A stretch of 64,000 nt of DNA, taken from NCBI GenBank assembly GCA_963743035.1, contig CAVUOB010000013.1, positions 124,001 to 188,000 of the forward strand, in the 5' to 3' direction. Position numbers and translations under genes: made by a program. Under the pieces are notes generated by a model. The model searched no databases. It was not told the origin of the DNA and worked only from the letters and a program-made list of their open reading frames with translations. This stretch comes from PALSA-911 sp963743035. GTDB lineage: Bacteria > Pseudomonadota > Alphaproteobacteria > Acetobacterales > Acetobacteraceae. Of this stretch, positions 1 through 8,322 are shown in pieces (position 1 is the stretch's first letter; each line of letters begins with the position of its first letter).

Positions 1-768
1 GTTGGAGATCGCCGTTGGGTTCTCGAACGGATGCGCGGAGTTGGCGTTGAAGAAGCCGCCGCCATTGGTGCCCAGGAGCTTGATCGCCTCCTGGAACGCC
101 ACCGGGCCCAGTGCGATGGTCTGCTTGGCGCCTTCCAGCGTGGTCGCATCCACATAGGCGGACAGCGTCATCGGCACGCCCGTGACGATCAGCACGGCGC
201 CGACGACGATTGCCAGCGGCAGCAGCAGATAGGAGGTGATCCGGGTCAGGTCGGCCCAGAAATTGCCGAGATCCTTCATCCCGCCGGCCGCAAAGGCGCG
301 CGCGATCGCCGCCGCCGCGGCTATGCCGGTGGCGGCGGACAGGAAATTGTGCACGGTCAGGCCGAACATCTGGCTGCCGTAGGACAGCGCGCCCTCGCCG
401 GCATAGGCCTGCCAGTTGGTGTTGGTGACGAAGCTCATCGCGGTGTTGAACGCGAGCGTCGGCGACATGCCGACCATGCCCTGCGGGTTGAAAGGCAGGT
501 AGAACTGCAGCCGCAGCATTGCGTAGAGCAGCAGGAAATGCAGCGCGTTCACCAGCAGCAACGCGAAGGCATAGGATTTCCAGCCCATCTTCTGCCGCGG
601 ATCGATGCCGGATAGCGCATAGAAGCCCCGCTCCAGCGGGCCGAACACGGGGGTCAGGAAGACCCGGTCCGCGCTCAGTATGCGTGCGATGTAGAGGCCG
701 AGCGGGTATGCGCACAGCAGGATCAACGCAAAAACGAGCGCGATTTGCGCCCATCCGGTGACTGTCAT
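1..768 (-). CDS. kdpA: Potassium-transporting ATPase subunit A (partial, C-terminus beyond window)
   Basis: KdpA is the K+-selective channel-like subunit of the high-affinity KdpFABC P-type ATPase in the inner membrane. The reverse strand reads from an ATG at 766-768 for 256 codons without a stop to the window edge. It shows the hydrophobic N-terminus, an LNALHFLLLY-type helix, and the selectivity-filter segments FNTAMSFVTNTNWQAY and LLGTNGGGFFNANSAHPFE, which are diagnostic for KdpA. The family is about 560-600 aa, so slightly under half is present. kdpF lies 12 bp upstream in the same orientation. Identification is near certain; only truncation by the window limits it. Confidence 0.96.
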   Translation of the reverse strand, partial: MTVTGWAQIALVFALILLCAYPLGLYIARILSADRVFLTPVFGPLERGFYALSGIDPRQKMGWKSYAFALLLVNALHFLLLYAMLRLQFYLPFNPQGMVGMSPTLAFNTAMSFVTNTNWQAYAGEGALSYGSQMFGLTVHNFLSAATGIAAAAAIARAFAAGGMKDLGNFWADLTRITSYLLLPLAIVVGAVLIVTGVPMTLSAYVDATTLEGAKQTIALGPVAFQEAIKLLGTNGGGFFNANSAHPFENPTAISN

Positions 769-780
769 TTTACGGCTACC

Positions 781-867
781 TCAAAGGTCTTCGGGCCGGA
801 CCAGCGCCCAGAACAGGTAGATCAGCAGCAGCAGCGAAACCGCGCCGCCCAGGATCAGATCGAGCAT
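781..867 (-). CDS. kdpF: KdpF, small stabilising subunit of K+-ATPase
   Basis: This 28-residue ORF encodes a single transmembrane helix ending in LVRPEDL, the classic KdpF pattern (one hydrophobic segment followed by a charged LLRPE-type tail). KdpF stabilises the KdpABC complex in the membrane. It lies directly upstream of kdpA in the same orientation with a 12-bp gap, the usual operon order. The length equals the family's usual 25-30 aa. Confidence 0.9.
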   Translation of the reverse strand: MLDLILGGAVSLLLLIYLFWALVRPEDL

Positions 868-871
868 GGCG

Positions 872-955
872 TCAGATCCGCTCGCACAGCGCCACATAGG
901 CGGCCATGAGCAGGATCCCCCCCGTGCCGAGGAGGATCATCGCAATATCAAGCAT
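872..955 (-). CDS. Putative second kdp-operon membrane micropeptide
   Basis: A 27-residue ORF (MLDIAMILLGTGGILLMAAY to CERI) upstream of kdpF, separated from it by 4 bp. It is one hydrophobic helix with a short acidic/basic end. Small single-helix ORFs at this place, upstream of kdpF, occur in some proteobacterial kdp operons, but no function is established that I know of. Spacing and co-orientation suggest translation with kdpFABC. The alternative is a chance ORF in leader RNA. Confidence 0.55.
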   Translation of the reverse strand: MLDIAMILLGTGGILLMAAYVALCERI

Positions 956-1163
956 GGTCGGACCTTTCGCGGAGTGATCCAACGCACTTACCGCAGACCG
1001 TCATAAGGGCGAGATGGGAAGCCGGCCCGTTTCGCATAAAGAACGCATAAAGACGGCTGCCCGTGGCCCGCTTGGCTGCACCCGGGGCATGGCTGGCCGC
1101 TCCCGGGGAACAGTGCCAGGATACCGCAAATACCGGCCTGACGGCTTCGAGAGGGAACAGACA
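956..1163. promoter_or_regulatory. Divergent intergenic region between kdp and catabolic operons
   Basis: This 208-bp gap separates the leftward kdp genes from the rightward catabolic operon and must hold both promoters. I could not assign convincing -35/-10 elements or a KdpE site by eye. Confidence 0.35.
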
Positions 1164-2048
1164 ATGGATATGGGTGCCACGCTCACCGGGCCCAGCCTGC
1201 GCAGCATGATCGACAGCGGGGAGCCGGTCTTCGCGCCGCTGGTGCTCAATCCGATGATGGCGAAGCTGGCGGAGCGGGCCGGGTTTCCCGCGCTATATCT
1301 CGGCGGCGGGTCGATGGGCTACCTGAACTGCTTCACCGAGGCCAATCTGTCGGTTACCGAAATGGCGCAGGCGGCGCTGGACATCCGTGCCGTCTCGTCC
1401 CTGCCGCTGATCCTGGACGGGGCCTGCGGCTGGGGCGATCCGATGCACATGCATCGCACGATCCGCCTGGCCGAGGCCGCCGGCTTCTCCGCCATCGAGG
1501 TCGAGGATCAGCTGCTGCCGAAGCGGGCGCATCACCACATCGGCATCGAGCACATCATCCCGGCCGAGCTGATGGTGGCGAAGATCGAGGAATGCGTGCG
1601 CGCCCGCCGTTCGGATGATTTCCTGATCATCGCCCGCACCAACGCGGCGCGGCAGAAGGATGGGCTGGACGAGGCGCTGCGCCGCGGCGAGGCCTTCAAG
1701 AAGGCCGGCGCCGACATCCTGCTGGTGCTGCCCGGCAAGCCGGAGCAGGCCAGGGTCATCGGCGAGCGCCTGCCGGGACCGCTGATGCTGATGGCCAGCG
1801 GCAACCGCATCGCCGATAGCGGCATGACGGTGCCGGAACTCTCCGCCATCGGCTACCGGCTGTTCGTGGATGCCCAGACGCCGCTGATGGTGATGCACCA
1901 CGCGCTGGCGCAATGCTACGCGGCGATGAAGAGCGGACAACCCGATCCGCTGATCGGCAGCGATGCGCGCGCCGAGCAGGACCGGGTGCACGAGACGATC
2001 GGGCTGGAAGCGATGCTGGAAATCGAACGCCGCACGGTCGAGCGGTAG
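1164..2048 (+). CDS. Isocitrate lyase/PEP mutase superfamily protein with altered active site
   Basis: This 294-aa protein belongs to the ICL/PEP-mutase TIM-barrel superfamily (2-methylisocitrate lyase, dimethylmalate lyase, oxaloacetate decarboxylase, phosphonopyruvate hydrolase), which cleaves or forms C-C or C-P bonds next to carboxylates. The barrel segments GGGSMGYLN, IEVEDQ (about 111-116) and IIARTNA match. The usual Mg2+-binding DADTGYG loop reads DGACGWG (about 85-91). The lyase KRCGH loop reads KRAHHH (about 120-125), so the catalytic Cys is absent. The ATG at 1164 follows a GAGGGAACAG stretch. It is the first gene of a tight operon. The reaction cannot be named; it is not a standard isocitrate or methylisocitrate lyase. 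Confidence 0.8.
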   Translation: MDMGATLTGPSLRSMIDSGEPVFAPLVLNPMMAKLAERAGFPALYLGGGSMGYLNCFTEANLSVTEMAQAALDIRAVSSLPLILDGACGWGDPMHMHRTIRLAEAAGFSAIEVEDQLLPKRAHHHIGIEHIIPAELMVAKIEECVRARRSDDFLIIARTNAARQKDGLDEALRRGEAFKKAGADILLVLPGKPEQARVIGERLPGPLMLMASGNRIADSGMTVPELSAIGYRLFVDAQTPLMVMHHALAQCYAAMKSGQPDPLIGSDARAEQDRVHETIGLEAMLEIERRTVER

Positions 2049-2059
2049 GGCGGACGGCC

Positions 2060-2686
2060 ATGGACGGCGCACGATCCTTCTACCATGACGGCATGCGCGA
2101 GCTGCAGGACCGTTTCGACGGGCGGCGAGTGGCCGACCGGCTGGCGGAGCATCGACGCCGCTATGATTTCTGGGATGCCGACCGCGAGCTGATCGAAACG
2201 ACGCCGTTCTTCTTCATTGCCACCTCTTTCGGCGACTACACCGATTGCAGCCTGCGGTCGGGCATGCCCGGCTTCGTGAAGATCGTCGGACCCGGCACGG
2301 TCGAATTTCCGGAATACGACGGCAACTCGATGTACCGTACGCTCGGCAATATCAGCCGCAACCCGAATGTCGGCCTGCTATTCGTCAAATTCGACGGTGC
2401 CACCCCGCGCATCCGCATCAACGGCCAGGCGACGATCCTGGACGACCCCGCCACCCTGGCCCGCCACCACGGGGCGAAGCTGGTGGTGCGGGTGGTGTGC
2501 GAGCTCTATTCCAACTGCCCGCGCTCGGTGCATGACCTGAGCACCGGCAGGCTGTCGGACTATCTGCCCCGCCCCGGCCATGAGCCGCCCGCCCCGGAAT
2601 GGAAAAGCCGCGACTACATCCGCGACATTCTCCCCGGAAACGACCCGCATGCCGGCAAGGCCAACACGGAGAAGCAGCCAAAATGA
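2060..2686 (+). CDS. Pyridoxamine 5'-phosphate oxidase-like FMN-binding protein
   Basis: A 208-aa protein of the split-barrel flavin-binding group. Residues about 45-160 carry the PNPOx-like core: ETTPFFFIATSF, then PGFVKIVGPGTVEFPEYDGN, then NPNVGLLFVKFDGATPRIRINGQATI. These match the MSMEG_1061-type flavoproteins rather than true PdxH. Such proteins often bind FMN, F420 or heme and act as reductases or oxygenases. It starts 11 bp after the preceding gene and its stop overlaps the next start (ATGA at 2683-2686), so it is translationally coupled. The cofactor and substrate are unknown. Confidence 0.75.
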   Translation: MDGARSFYHDGMRELQDRFDGRRVADRLAEHRRRYDFWDADRELIETTPFFFIATSFGDYTDCSLRSGMPGFVKIVGPGTVEFPEYDGNSMYRTLGNISRNPNVGLLFVKFDGATPRIRINGQATILDDPATLARHHGAKLVVRVVCELYSNCPRSVHDLSTGRLSDYLPRPGHEPPAPEWKSRDYIRDILPGNDPHAGKANTEKQPK

Positions 2687-3477
2687 ACCTCGCATCCGGA
2701 CTGATCCGCGCGGAAGTCAAAGGCCCCATCGGCTGGCTGATATGGGACAACCCCAGCAAGCTGAACGCGTTGTCGCCCGGCATGTCGGAAGACGCGCTGA
2801 CCGTGATCGAGGCCTATGAAGCCGACCCCGCGATCAAGGTCGTGGTCATGCGCGGCGCCGGCACCAAGGCGTTCATCTCCGGCGGTGACATCTCCAGCTT
2901 CGACAAGACCCGCGCCAATGCCGAGGTGGCGAAGCGCGCGCGGGAGGCGCCGACCAAGCTCCGCCTCAAGATGCTGAACCTGGAAAAGCCGCTGATCGCC
3001 ATGATCCACGGCTACTGCCTCGGCGGCGGGCTGGGCATGGCGTTGAACGCCGATATCCGCTTCGCCTCCACGGACAGCCAGTTCAGCGTCCCCGCCGCCC
3101 AGCGTGGCATCGCCTATGCGCCGGAAGGGCTGAAATCCCTGGTGGACCTGGTCGGCCCTAGCATCGCCAAGGACATCATGTTCTCCGCACGGCGACTGAA
3201 ATCCGATGAGGCGCTGCGCATCGGCCTGATCAATCGCGTGGTCGAGCCGGAAGAACTGGAGGCCGTCACGATCGAATATGCCGAACGCCTCGCCGCCAAC
3301 GCGCCGCTGTCCATCCGGGCGTCGAAATTCTTCATCAACCAGCTTGGCCTGGAGCGCGCCCAGCGCGACGAGGCGAGGATGGATACGATGCAAAGGGAAG
3401 CCGAGAACAGCGAGGATTTCCAGGAAGCCACCCGCTCGTTCCTGGAAAAGCGCAAGCCGGTCTTTCACGGGCGATAG
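2683..3477 (+). CDS. Enoyl-CoA hydratase/isomerase family protein
   Basis: A 264-aa crotonase-fold protein. Signature segments are the oxyanion-hole region GAGTKAFISGGDISSF (about 59-74), KPLIAMIHGYCLGGGLGMAL (about 99-118), and the C-terminal ISRA-like SIRASKFFINQ. The second region, where hydratases carry a catalytic Glu, reads QRGIAYAPEGLKSL, so substrate and reaction (hydratase, isomerase, hydrolase or decarboxylase) are open. Start overlaps the previous stop by 4 bp. Context suggests a CoA-ester step in the operon's pathway. Confidence 0.85.
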   Translation: MNLASGLIRAEVKGPIGWLIWDNPSKLNALSPGMSEDALTVIEAYEADPAIKVVVMRGAGTKAFISGGDISSFDKTRANAEVAKRAREAPTKLRLKMLNLEKPLIAMIHGYCLGGGLGMALNADIRFASTDSQFSVPAAQRGIAYAPEGLKSLVDLVGPSIAKDIMFSARRLKSDEALRIGLINRVVEPEELEAVTIEYAERLAANAPLSIRASKFFINQLGLERAQRDEARMDTMQREAENSEDFQEATRSFLEKRKPVFHGR

Positions 3478-3508
3478 CGCTTCCGGCCGAACGAGGGGGA
3501 AACAAGCA

Positions 3509-4714
3509 ATGAAAATCACCGGGATCGAAGACCTGCACTGCGACGCCGGCTGGCGCTATTTCTCGTTCCTGAAGATCACCACCGATACCGGCCTGGTCGG
3601 CTGGTCGGAATATCAGGAGCGGTTCGGCACGCATGGCCTGACCGGCACCATCCATGGCCTGGGCGAGTTGCTGATCGGTCGCGATCCCCGGCCCGTGGAG
3701 GCGATCACCGCCTATATGCACGGCGTCATCCGCCAGGTGCAGGGCGGCATCGCCCAGCAGGCCATCGCCGCGATCGAGAACGCGCTGGTGGACATCAAGG
3801 CCAAGGCGCTGGGCATACCGGTCTATGAACTGCTCGGCGGCCCCGTGCGCGACCGGATCCCGCTCTACTGGTCCCATTGCGGCTATGTCCGCACCCGCTG
3901 GCCCGATCAGGTGAAGGAATGGACCGGCAAGGACCCGATCCGCAATCGGGACGACATCGTCCGCCATGCGCGGGAGGTGGCGGAGGCTGGTTTCAAGGGG
4001 CTGAAGACCAATCCGATGCGCTTCGACGGCCCGAAACCCTATGTCCATATGCCCGGCTTCAACGGCTCCCCGGGCCATCCCGAGCTGAACATCAGCAAGG
4101 ACATCGTCGACGCCGTCGTGGACCAGATGGAAGCGTTCCGCGAAGGCGCGGGGCCACGCATGAACCTGCAGCTGGACCTGAACTTCAACTACAAGACCGA
4201 GGGTTATATTCGCCTGGCGCAGGCGATGGAGACGTTCGACCTGTTCTGGCTGGAAATGGACACCTACGATCCCGCCGCGCTGGCCACCATCCGGCGTTCG
4301 TCGCGCACGCGCATCGCTTCCTGCGAGTCGCTGTTCCATCGCCGCCAGTACCGGCCGTTCTTCGAGCAGCAGGCGGTGGATGTCGCCATCATCGACGTGC
4401 CCTGGAACGGCATCCTGGAGGCCGTGAAGATCGCCTCGCTGGCCGATACCTACGAGATCAACATCGCTCCGCATAATTTCAACGGCCATCTCGGCACGCT
4501 GATGAGCGCGCATCTCTGTGCCGCGGTGCCGAACGTAAGGGTGATGGAGATCGACATCGAGGACGTGCCCTGGAAGGACAGCGTCGTCACCATCCCGCCG
4601 AAGATCGACGCCGGCGATCTGCTGCTGCCCACCGGGATCGGCTGGGGCGCGGATGTGAACGAGGATGTGCTCCGCGCCCACCCGCCGAAGACCCGCAAGG
4701 CCGGTGCGCAATAG
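3509..4714 (+). CDS. Mandelate racemase/muconate lactonizing enzyme family protein
   Basis: A 401-aa enolase-superfamily enzyme that would abstract the alpha proton of a carboxylate, typically a sugar acid dehydratase or racemase. The capping domain is N-terminal and the barrel follows. Mg2+ ligands appear as D223 (LQLDLNFNY), E249 (WLEMD) and E273 (SCESL). The H/D pair is D296 and H322 (IAPHNFNGHL). The second-strand KxK motif reads K166-T-N168, so one lysine is replaced by Asn. The ATG at 3509 follows GAGGGGGAAAC. Neighbours (SDR, GMC oxidoreductase, CoA enzyme) fit catabolism of an oxidised sugar acid or similar carboxylate. Confidence 0.85.
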   Translation: MKITGIEDLHCDAGWRYFSFLKITTDTGLVGWSEYQERFGTHGLTGTIHGLGELLIGRDPRPVEAITAYMHGVIRQVQGGIAQQAIAAIENALVDIKAKALGIPVYELLGGPVRDRIPLYWSHCGYVRTRWPDQVKEWTGKDPIRNRDDIVRHAREVAEAGFKGLKTNPMRFDGPKPYVHMPGFNGSPGHPELNISKDIVDAVVDQMEAFREGAGPRMNLQLDLNFNYKTEGYIRLAQAMETFDLFWLEMDTYDPAALATIRRSSRTRIASCESLFHRRQYRPFFEQQAVDVAIIDVPWNGILEAVKIASLADTYEINIAPHNFNGHLGTLMSAHLCAAVPNVRVMEIDIEDVPWKDSVVTIPPKIDAGDLLLPTGIGWGADVNEDVLRAHPPKTRKAGAQ

Positions 4715-4775
4715 GCAAGTGGTGATCGATCATGGACCCGACCAATCATCCGCTGCTCATCAAGGGAGGCTACGC

Positions 4776-5555
4776 ATGACACTCGCCGGTCAGATCGCCA
4801 TCGTTACCGGGGCGGGGGCGGGCATCGGCCGTGCCTGCGCCGTGGCACTCGCCGAGGCGGGAGCGAATGTGGTCTCGGTTGATATCAACGCCGAGACCGC
4901 CGAAGCCACCGCCAATACCGTTACCGAGTTCCAGCGCCGCAGCCTTGCCGTGCAGGCGGATACCGGCAGCCTGGCGGACATAGAACGCACCGTGCAGCGC
5001 GCCTTGCAGGAATTCGGGAGGATCGACATCCTGGTCAACAATGCCGGGGTGACGCGCCGTGCCGACATCATGGAGATCACCGAAGCCGATTGGGACCGGA
5101 TCCACCGGGTGAACGCGAAAGGCGTGTTCTTCTGCCTGCAACGCGTCGCGCGCGAGATGATCGGCCAGCGCAGCGGGCGCATCATCAACATCGCCTCGAT
5201 CGCGGGGAAGGGGTATCTCGGCACGTCGAACGCGGCGTATGCGGCCAGCAAGGGCGCGGTCATCAGCCTGACGAAGACCGCCGCCCAGCAGCTCGGCAAA
5301 TACAACATCAACGTCAACTCGATCTGCCCCGGCGTCACGCGCACCGCGCTCGGGATCGCCAATCTCGAGGTGCGGGCCCGGCAGGCTGGCGTGAGCACGG
5401 AGGAAATGGCGCGCCAGCAGGTGGAGGCCATTCCGATTCAGCGCGCCAACGATCCCGAGGATATCGCCGCGATGGCGGTTTTCCTGGCCTCGCCGGGGGC
5501 GCGCAACATTACCGGGCAGTCCTACAACGTCGATGGCGGCATCATTCCGGATTGA
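4776..5555 (+). CDS. SDR family NAD(P)-dependent oxidoreductase
   Basis: A 259-aa classical short-chain dehydrogenase. The Rossmann motif TGAGAGIGRA lies near residues 11-20, with an acidic residue after strand 2 (VVSVDIN) that favours NAD+. NNAG is present, followed by the catalytic Ser in INIASIAG and YAASK as the YxxxK. The C-terminus ends ITGQSYNVDGGIIPD. AAGGGAGG lies a few bases before the ATG. It is the fifth gene of the operon and probably oxidises a secondary alcohol intermediate. The substrate cannot be read from sequence. Confidence 0.9.
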   Translation: MTLAGQIAIVTGAGAGIGRACAVALAEAGANVVSVDINAETAEATANTVTEFQRRSLAVQADTGSLADIERTVQRALQEFGRIDILVNNAGVTRRADIMEITEADWDRIHRVNAKGVFFCLQRVAREMIGQRSGRIINIASIAGKGYLGTSNAAYAASKGAVISLTKTAAQQLGKYNINVNSICPGVTRTALGIANLEVRARQAGVSTEEMARQQVEAIPIQRANDPEDIAAMAVFLASPGARNITGQSYNVDGGIIPD

Positions 5556-5578
5556 TCGGCTTCAGGAGCAAGAGACAG

Positions 5579-7198
5579 ATGCAGGCTGATTACGTCATCA
5601 TCGGCGCGGGCTCGGCAGGATGCGTGCTGGCCAACCGGCTGACCGAGGATCCCGGCAACCGCGTGCTGCTGATCGAGGCCGGCGGGCGCGACTGGAATCC
5701 GCTGATCCACATCCCCGCCGGCTACATGAAGCTGCTGGACCACCCGACGCTGACCTGGGGCTTCAAGGCCGAGCCCGACCCGGGCACCGCCGGCCGCGCC
5801 ATCGCATTTCCGCGCGGCAAGGTGCTCGGTGGGTCCAGTTCGATCAACGGTCTGATCTATGTGCGCGGACAGCCGGAGGATTTCGACCACTGGGCGCAGC
5901 TGGGCAATCGCGGCTGGTCCTGGGACGATGTGCTGCCTTACTTCAAGAAGGCCGAGAACTGGGAAGGCGAGCCCGACGCCGTGCATGGCAAGGGCGGGCC
6001 GCTGTTTACTGCCCGGACCGCGGATATGCCGCCCTTATGCCACGCCGCGATTGAGGCTGGGCAGCAGATCGGCCTGCAATACCGCGAGGACGTCAACGAC
6101 CTGCCTGCCGGCGCCGGCGATGGCATCGGCTGGGTGCAGCAGACCCGTGGTGGCCGCAGGCGCGCCAGCGCCGCCCGCAGCTACCTGCGCCCGGCGATGA
6201 AGCGGCCCAATCTGCAGGTCGTCACCGGCGCCCTGGTCCATCGCATCCTGTTCGACGGCACCCGGGCGATCGGCGTCGAGTTCGCCCGTGGTGGCGCCCG
6301 TGGCGGCCAAGTGCAGCGGGCCGGTGCGGCGAAGGAGGTCATCCTGTCCGCCGGCGCGATCGGCTCGCCGCACATCCTGCAGCTATCCGGCGTCGGTGAT
6401 CCCGAGCATCTCGGCCGCGTCGGCATTCCCGTCCATCACGCCCTGCCCGGCGTCGGCAAGAACCTGCAGGACCATTTCCTGGCGCGCATTTCCTGCGAGA
6501 TCACCGGCGCAGCCTCGCTTAACCAGAAATCGCGCGGCCTACCGTTGGTCGGCGAGATGATGCGTTATGTGTTCGCCGGCAAGGGCATCCTGACCTACGC
6601 CGCGTCCCTGGTAGCCGCGTCCGTGAAGGTGCTGGAGGAATCCGCCACGCCCGATATCCAGTGCCTGTTCGCCAATGCCAGCTACGCCGCGGGGCCGGTG
6701 CGCAAGCTCGACCACAAGCCCGGCATGACCGCGGGGATGTGGCAGATGCGCCCGCAAAGCCGGGGCTACGTCGAGGCGAAGTCCAACCGGGCGGAAGACG
6801 CGCCGGCCATCAACCCGCGCTATCTCAGCGCGGAGGCCGACCGGCGCGCCGTCATCGGCGGGCTGAAATTCATCCGCCGGCTGTTCGACGCCCCCGCGCT
6901 GGCCAGATACGTGGTGGCCGAAACCGTCCCGGGCAGGGATACGCGCAGCGATGACGAACTGCTGGAATACGCGCGGCAGACCGGGGGTACCGTGTTCCAT
7001 GCGACCTGCACCTGCAAGATGGGTCCGGACCGGATGGCGGTGGTCGATGAGCGGCTGCGCGTTCACGGCCTGCAGGGCCTGCGGGTGATCGACGCATCGG
7101 TGATGCCGGCGGTAACGTCCACCAACACCAATGCCCCGACGATCATGATCGCCGAGAAGGGCGCGGCCGCGATCCGCGAAGATGCCAGGCGCATGTAA
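5579..7198 (+). CDS. GMC family FAD-dependent oxidoreductase (choline dehydrogenase-like)
   Basis: A 539-aa glucose-methanol-choline oxidoreductase that oxidises a primary or secondary alcohol with FAD. The dinucleotide motif YVIIGAGSAGCVLANRL starts the protein, GGSSSINGLIYVRG is GMC signature 1, and LSAGAIGSPHILQLSGVG is signature 2. The C-terminal catalytic region reads GTVFHATCTCKMG then DASVMPAVTSTNTNAPTIMIAEKGA. It has no signal peptide, so it is cytoplasmic or membrane-peripheral. It closes the operon 23 bp after the SDR gene. Choline, sugar alcohol or polyethylene-glycol-type substrates are possible. Confidence 0.92.
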   Translation: MQADYVIIGAGSAGCVLANRLTEDPGNRVLLIEAGGRDWNPLIHIPAGYMKLLDHPTLTWGFKAEPDPGTAGRAIAFPRGKVLGGSSSINGLIYVRGQPEDFDHWAQLGNRGWSWDDVLPYFKKAENWEGEPDAVHGKGGPLFTARTADMPPLCHAAIEAGQQIGLQYREDVNDLPAGAGDGIGWVQQTRGGRRRASAARSYLRPAMKRPNLQVVTGALVHRILFDGTRAIGVEFARGGARGGQVQRAGAAKEVILSAGAIGSPHILQLSGVGDPEHLGRVGIPVHHALPGVGKNLQDHFLARISCEITGAASLNQKSRGLPLVGEMMRYVFAGKGILTYAASLVAASVKVLEESATPDIQCLFANASYAAGPVRKLDHKPGMTAGMWQMRPQSRGYVEAKSNRAEDAPAINPRYLSAEADRRAVIGGLKFIRRLFDAPALARYVVAETVPGRDTRSDDELLEYARQTGGTVFHATCTCKMGPDRMAVVDERLRVHGLQGLRVIDASVMPAVTSTNTNAPTIMIAEKGAAAIREDARRM

Positions 7199-7346
7199 TC
7201 GCGGGCGACCGGTTCGCGCGACAGCGGACCCGGCCCCGGGGCCATTCAGTGCTGGCGCGGGGGGCGGAACCGGATCAGTCTCGCAAGACGCGTGTCCGTC
7301 TTTCCTTGCCGGGCCATGATAGGCCGGCCCGAGGAGGTCTTGCCGC

Positions 7347-7637
7347 ATGTGGTTGGCGATGCCGATGGATTGGGTGGAACTCGGGGGCCGCTGGACCCAC
7401 GTGACTGCCGCGATCTGCTGGATCGGGTCGTCGTTCTACTTCATCGCGCTGGATGCCAGCCTGAGACAGCCGACGTGGCCGGACCCGCAGGTGAAGGGCG
7501 AGGCCTGGCAGGTGCGCCAGATCATGAACCAGGCGGTGATCACGCGCGCCATACCGTTGGACAACCTCACCCGCATCACTGATGCCGAGCGCCAGGCCAT
7601 CGCGTCCTGGATTGCCGCCGGCGCGCGGCCGGATTGA
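7347..7637 (+). pseudogene. puuD: Internally deleted urate hydroxylase (puuD) remnant
   Basis: The 96-aa reading frame joins two distant parts of PuuD-type membrane urate oxidase. Residues about 9-53 (WVELGGRWTHVTAAICWIGS to GEAWQV) match the first transmembrane segment and the loop that follows. Residues about 54-96 (QAVITRAIPLDNLTRITDAE then IASWIAAG) match the last part of the C-terminal cytochrome c domain, after the CxxCH. Full-length PuuD is roughly 400 aa, so some 300 residues, including the heme motif and the other helices, are missing in frame. AGGAGG still precedes the ATG. The downstream genes are purine-degradation genes, which supports the assignment. The encoded peptide cannot be a functional urate oxidase. 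Confidence 0.75.
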
Positions 7638-7642
7638 ACGCC

Positions 7643-8155
7643 ATGACCCTCTCACTCGCCGAATTGAACGCCATGGACAGCGCCAGCTTCGGCCAGGCGT
7701 TGGGGCGGATCTTCGAGCATTCACCCTGGATCCCGACCGCGGCGCATGCCGCCCGGCCATTTCATTCCACCGGGGAACTGCACGCCGCGATGGTCAATGT
7801 CGTGGCGCTGTCGGGCCCCGAGAGGCAGCTTGCGCTGTTGCGGGCGCATCCGATGCTGGCCGAGCGTAGCGAGCTGACCGACACATCGCGGGCCGAGCAG
7901 GACGGCGTGGGGCTGGACCGCCTGGAAGCGGCCGAGGCCGCTTCGTTCGAGACGCTGAACCGGGAATACCAGCAGCGTTTCGGCTTTCCCTTCATCATCG
8001 CCGTGCGCGGACAGCGCGACCGCGCGGCGATCCTGCAGGTGCTGCAGCACCGCCTGGGCAATGGCGTGGAGGTGGAGCGGGCCACCGCGCTTGCCGAGAT
8101 CGCCAAGATCGCCCGCTTCCGGCTGGACGATCTGGTGGGGCCCCAGGGATGGTAG
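7643..8155 (+). CDS. uraD: 2-oxo-4-hydroxy-4-carboxy-5-ureidoimidazoline (OHCU) decarboxylase
   Basis: UraD decarboxylates OHCU to S-allantoin, the last step of urate conversion after PuuD/uricase and HIU hydrolase. The 170-aa protein has the normal family length. It carries LLRAHPMLAERS with the catalytic His, SRAEQDGVGLD with the conserved Glu, and the C-terminal FGFPFIIAVRG and RTA-region residues. A TTG codon in frame at 7634 is an alternative start. It begins 5 bp after the puuD remnant, and its end overlaps the hiuH remnant start. It is intact although its pathway partners are broken. Confidence 0.9.
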   Translation: MTLSLAELNAMDSASFGQALGRIFEHSPWIPTAAHAARPFHSTGELHAAMVNVVALSGPERQLALLRAHPMLAERSELTDTSRAEQDGVGLDRLEAAEAASFETLNREYQQRFGFPFIIAVRGQRDRAAILQVLQHRLGNGVEVERATALAEIAKIARFRLDDLVGPQGW

Positions 8156-8322
8156 GGCGGCTGACCACGCATGTGCTCGATACCACCGGCGGCGGACCGG
8201 CGGTGGGCGCGATTGAATTGTTCTGCCTGCAACCGGTTCGGCGCAAGCTGGGCGATTGGAGGTCCAACGCCGACGGAAGGTGTGACACGCCGCTGCTGTC
8301 CGATGCCGCGCTGGAACGGTTC
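8149..8322 (+). pseudogene. hiuH: Truncated 5-hydroxyisourate hydrolase (hiuH) remnant
   Basis: HIU hydrolase is a transthyretin-like enzyme of about 110-120 aa acting between urate oxidase and UraD. Here the N-terminal half is clear: GRLTTHVLDTTGGGPAVG, then ELFCLQPVRRKLGDWRSNAD, then GRCDTPLL. After about 58 codons the similarity stops, and the conserved GTYELVFHVGDYF region and the C-terminal YRGS signature are absent. The following DNA resembles xdhC. The start overlaps the uraD stop (ATGGTAG), which is normal operon coupling. Loss of the second half, which carries catalytic residues, means no activity. Confidence 0.75.
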
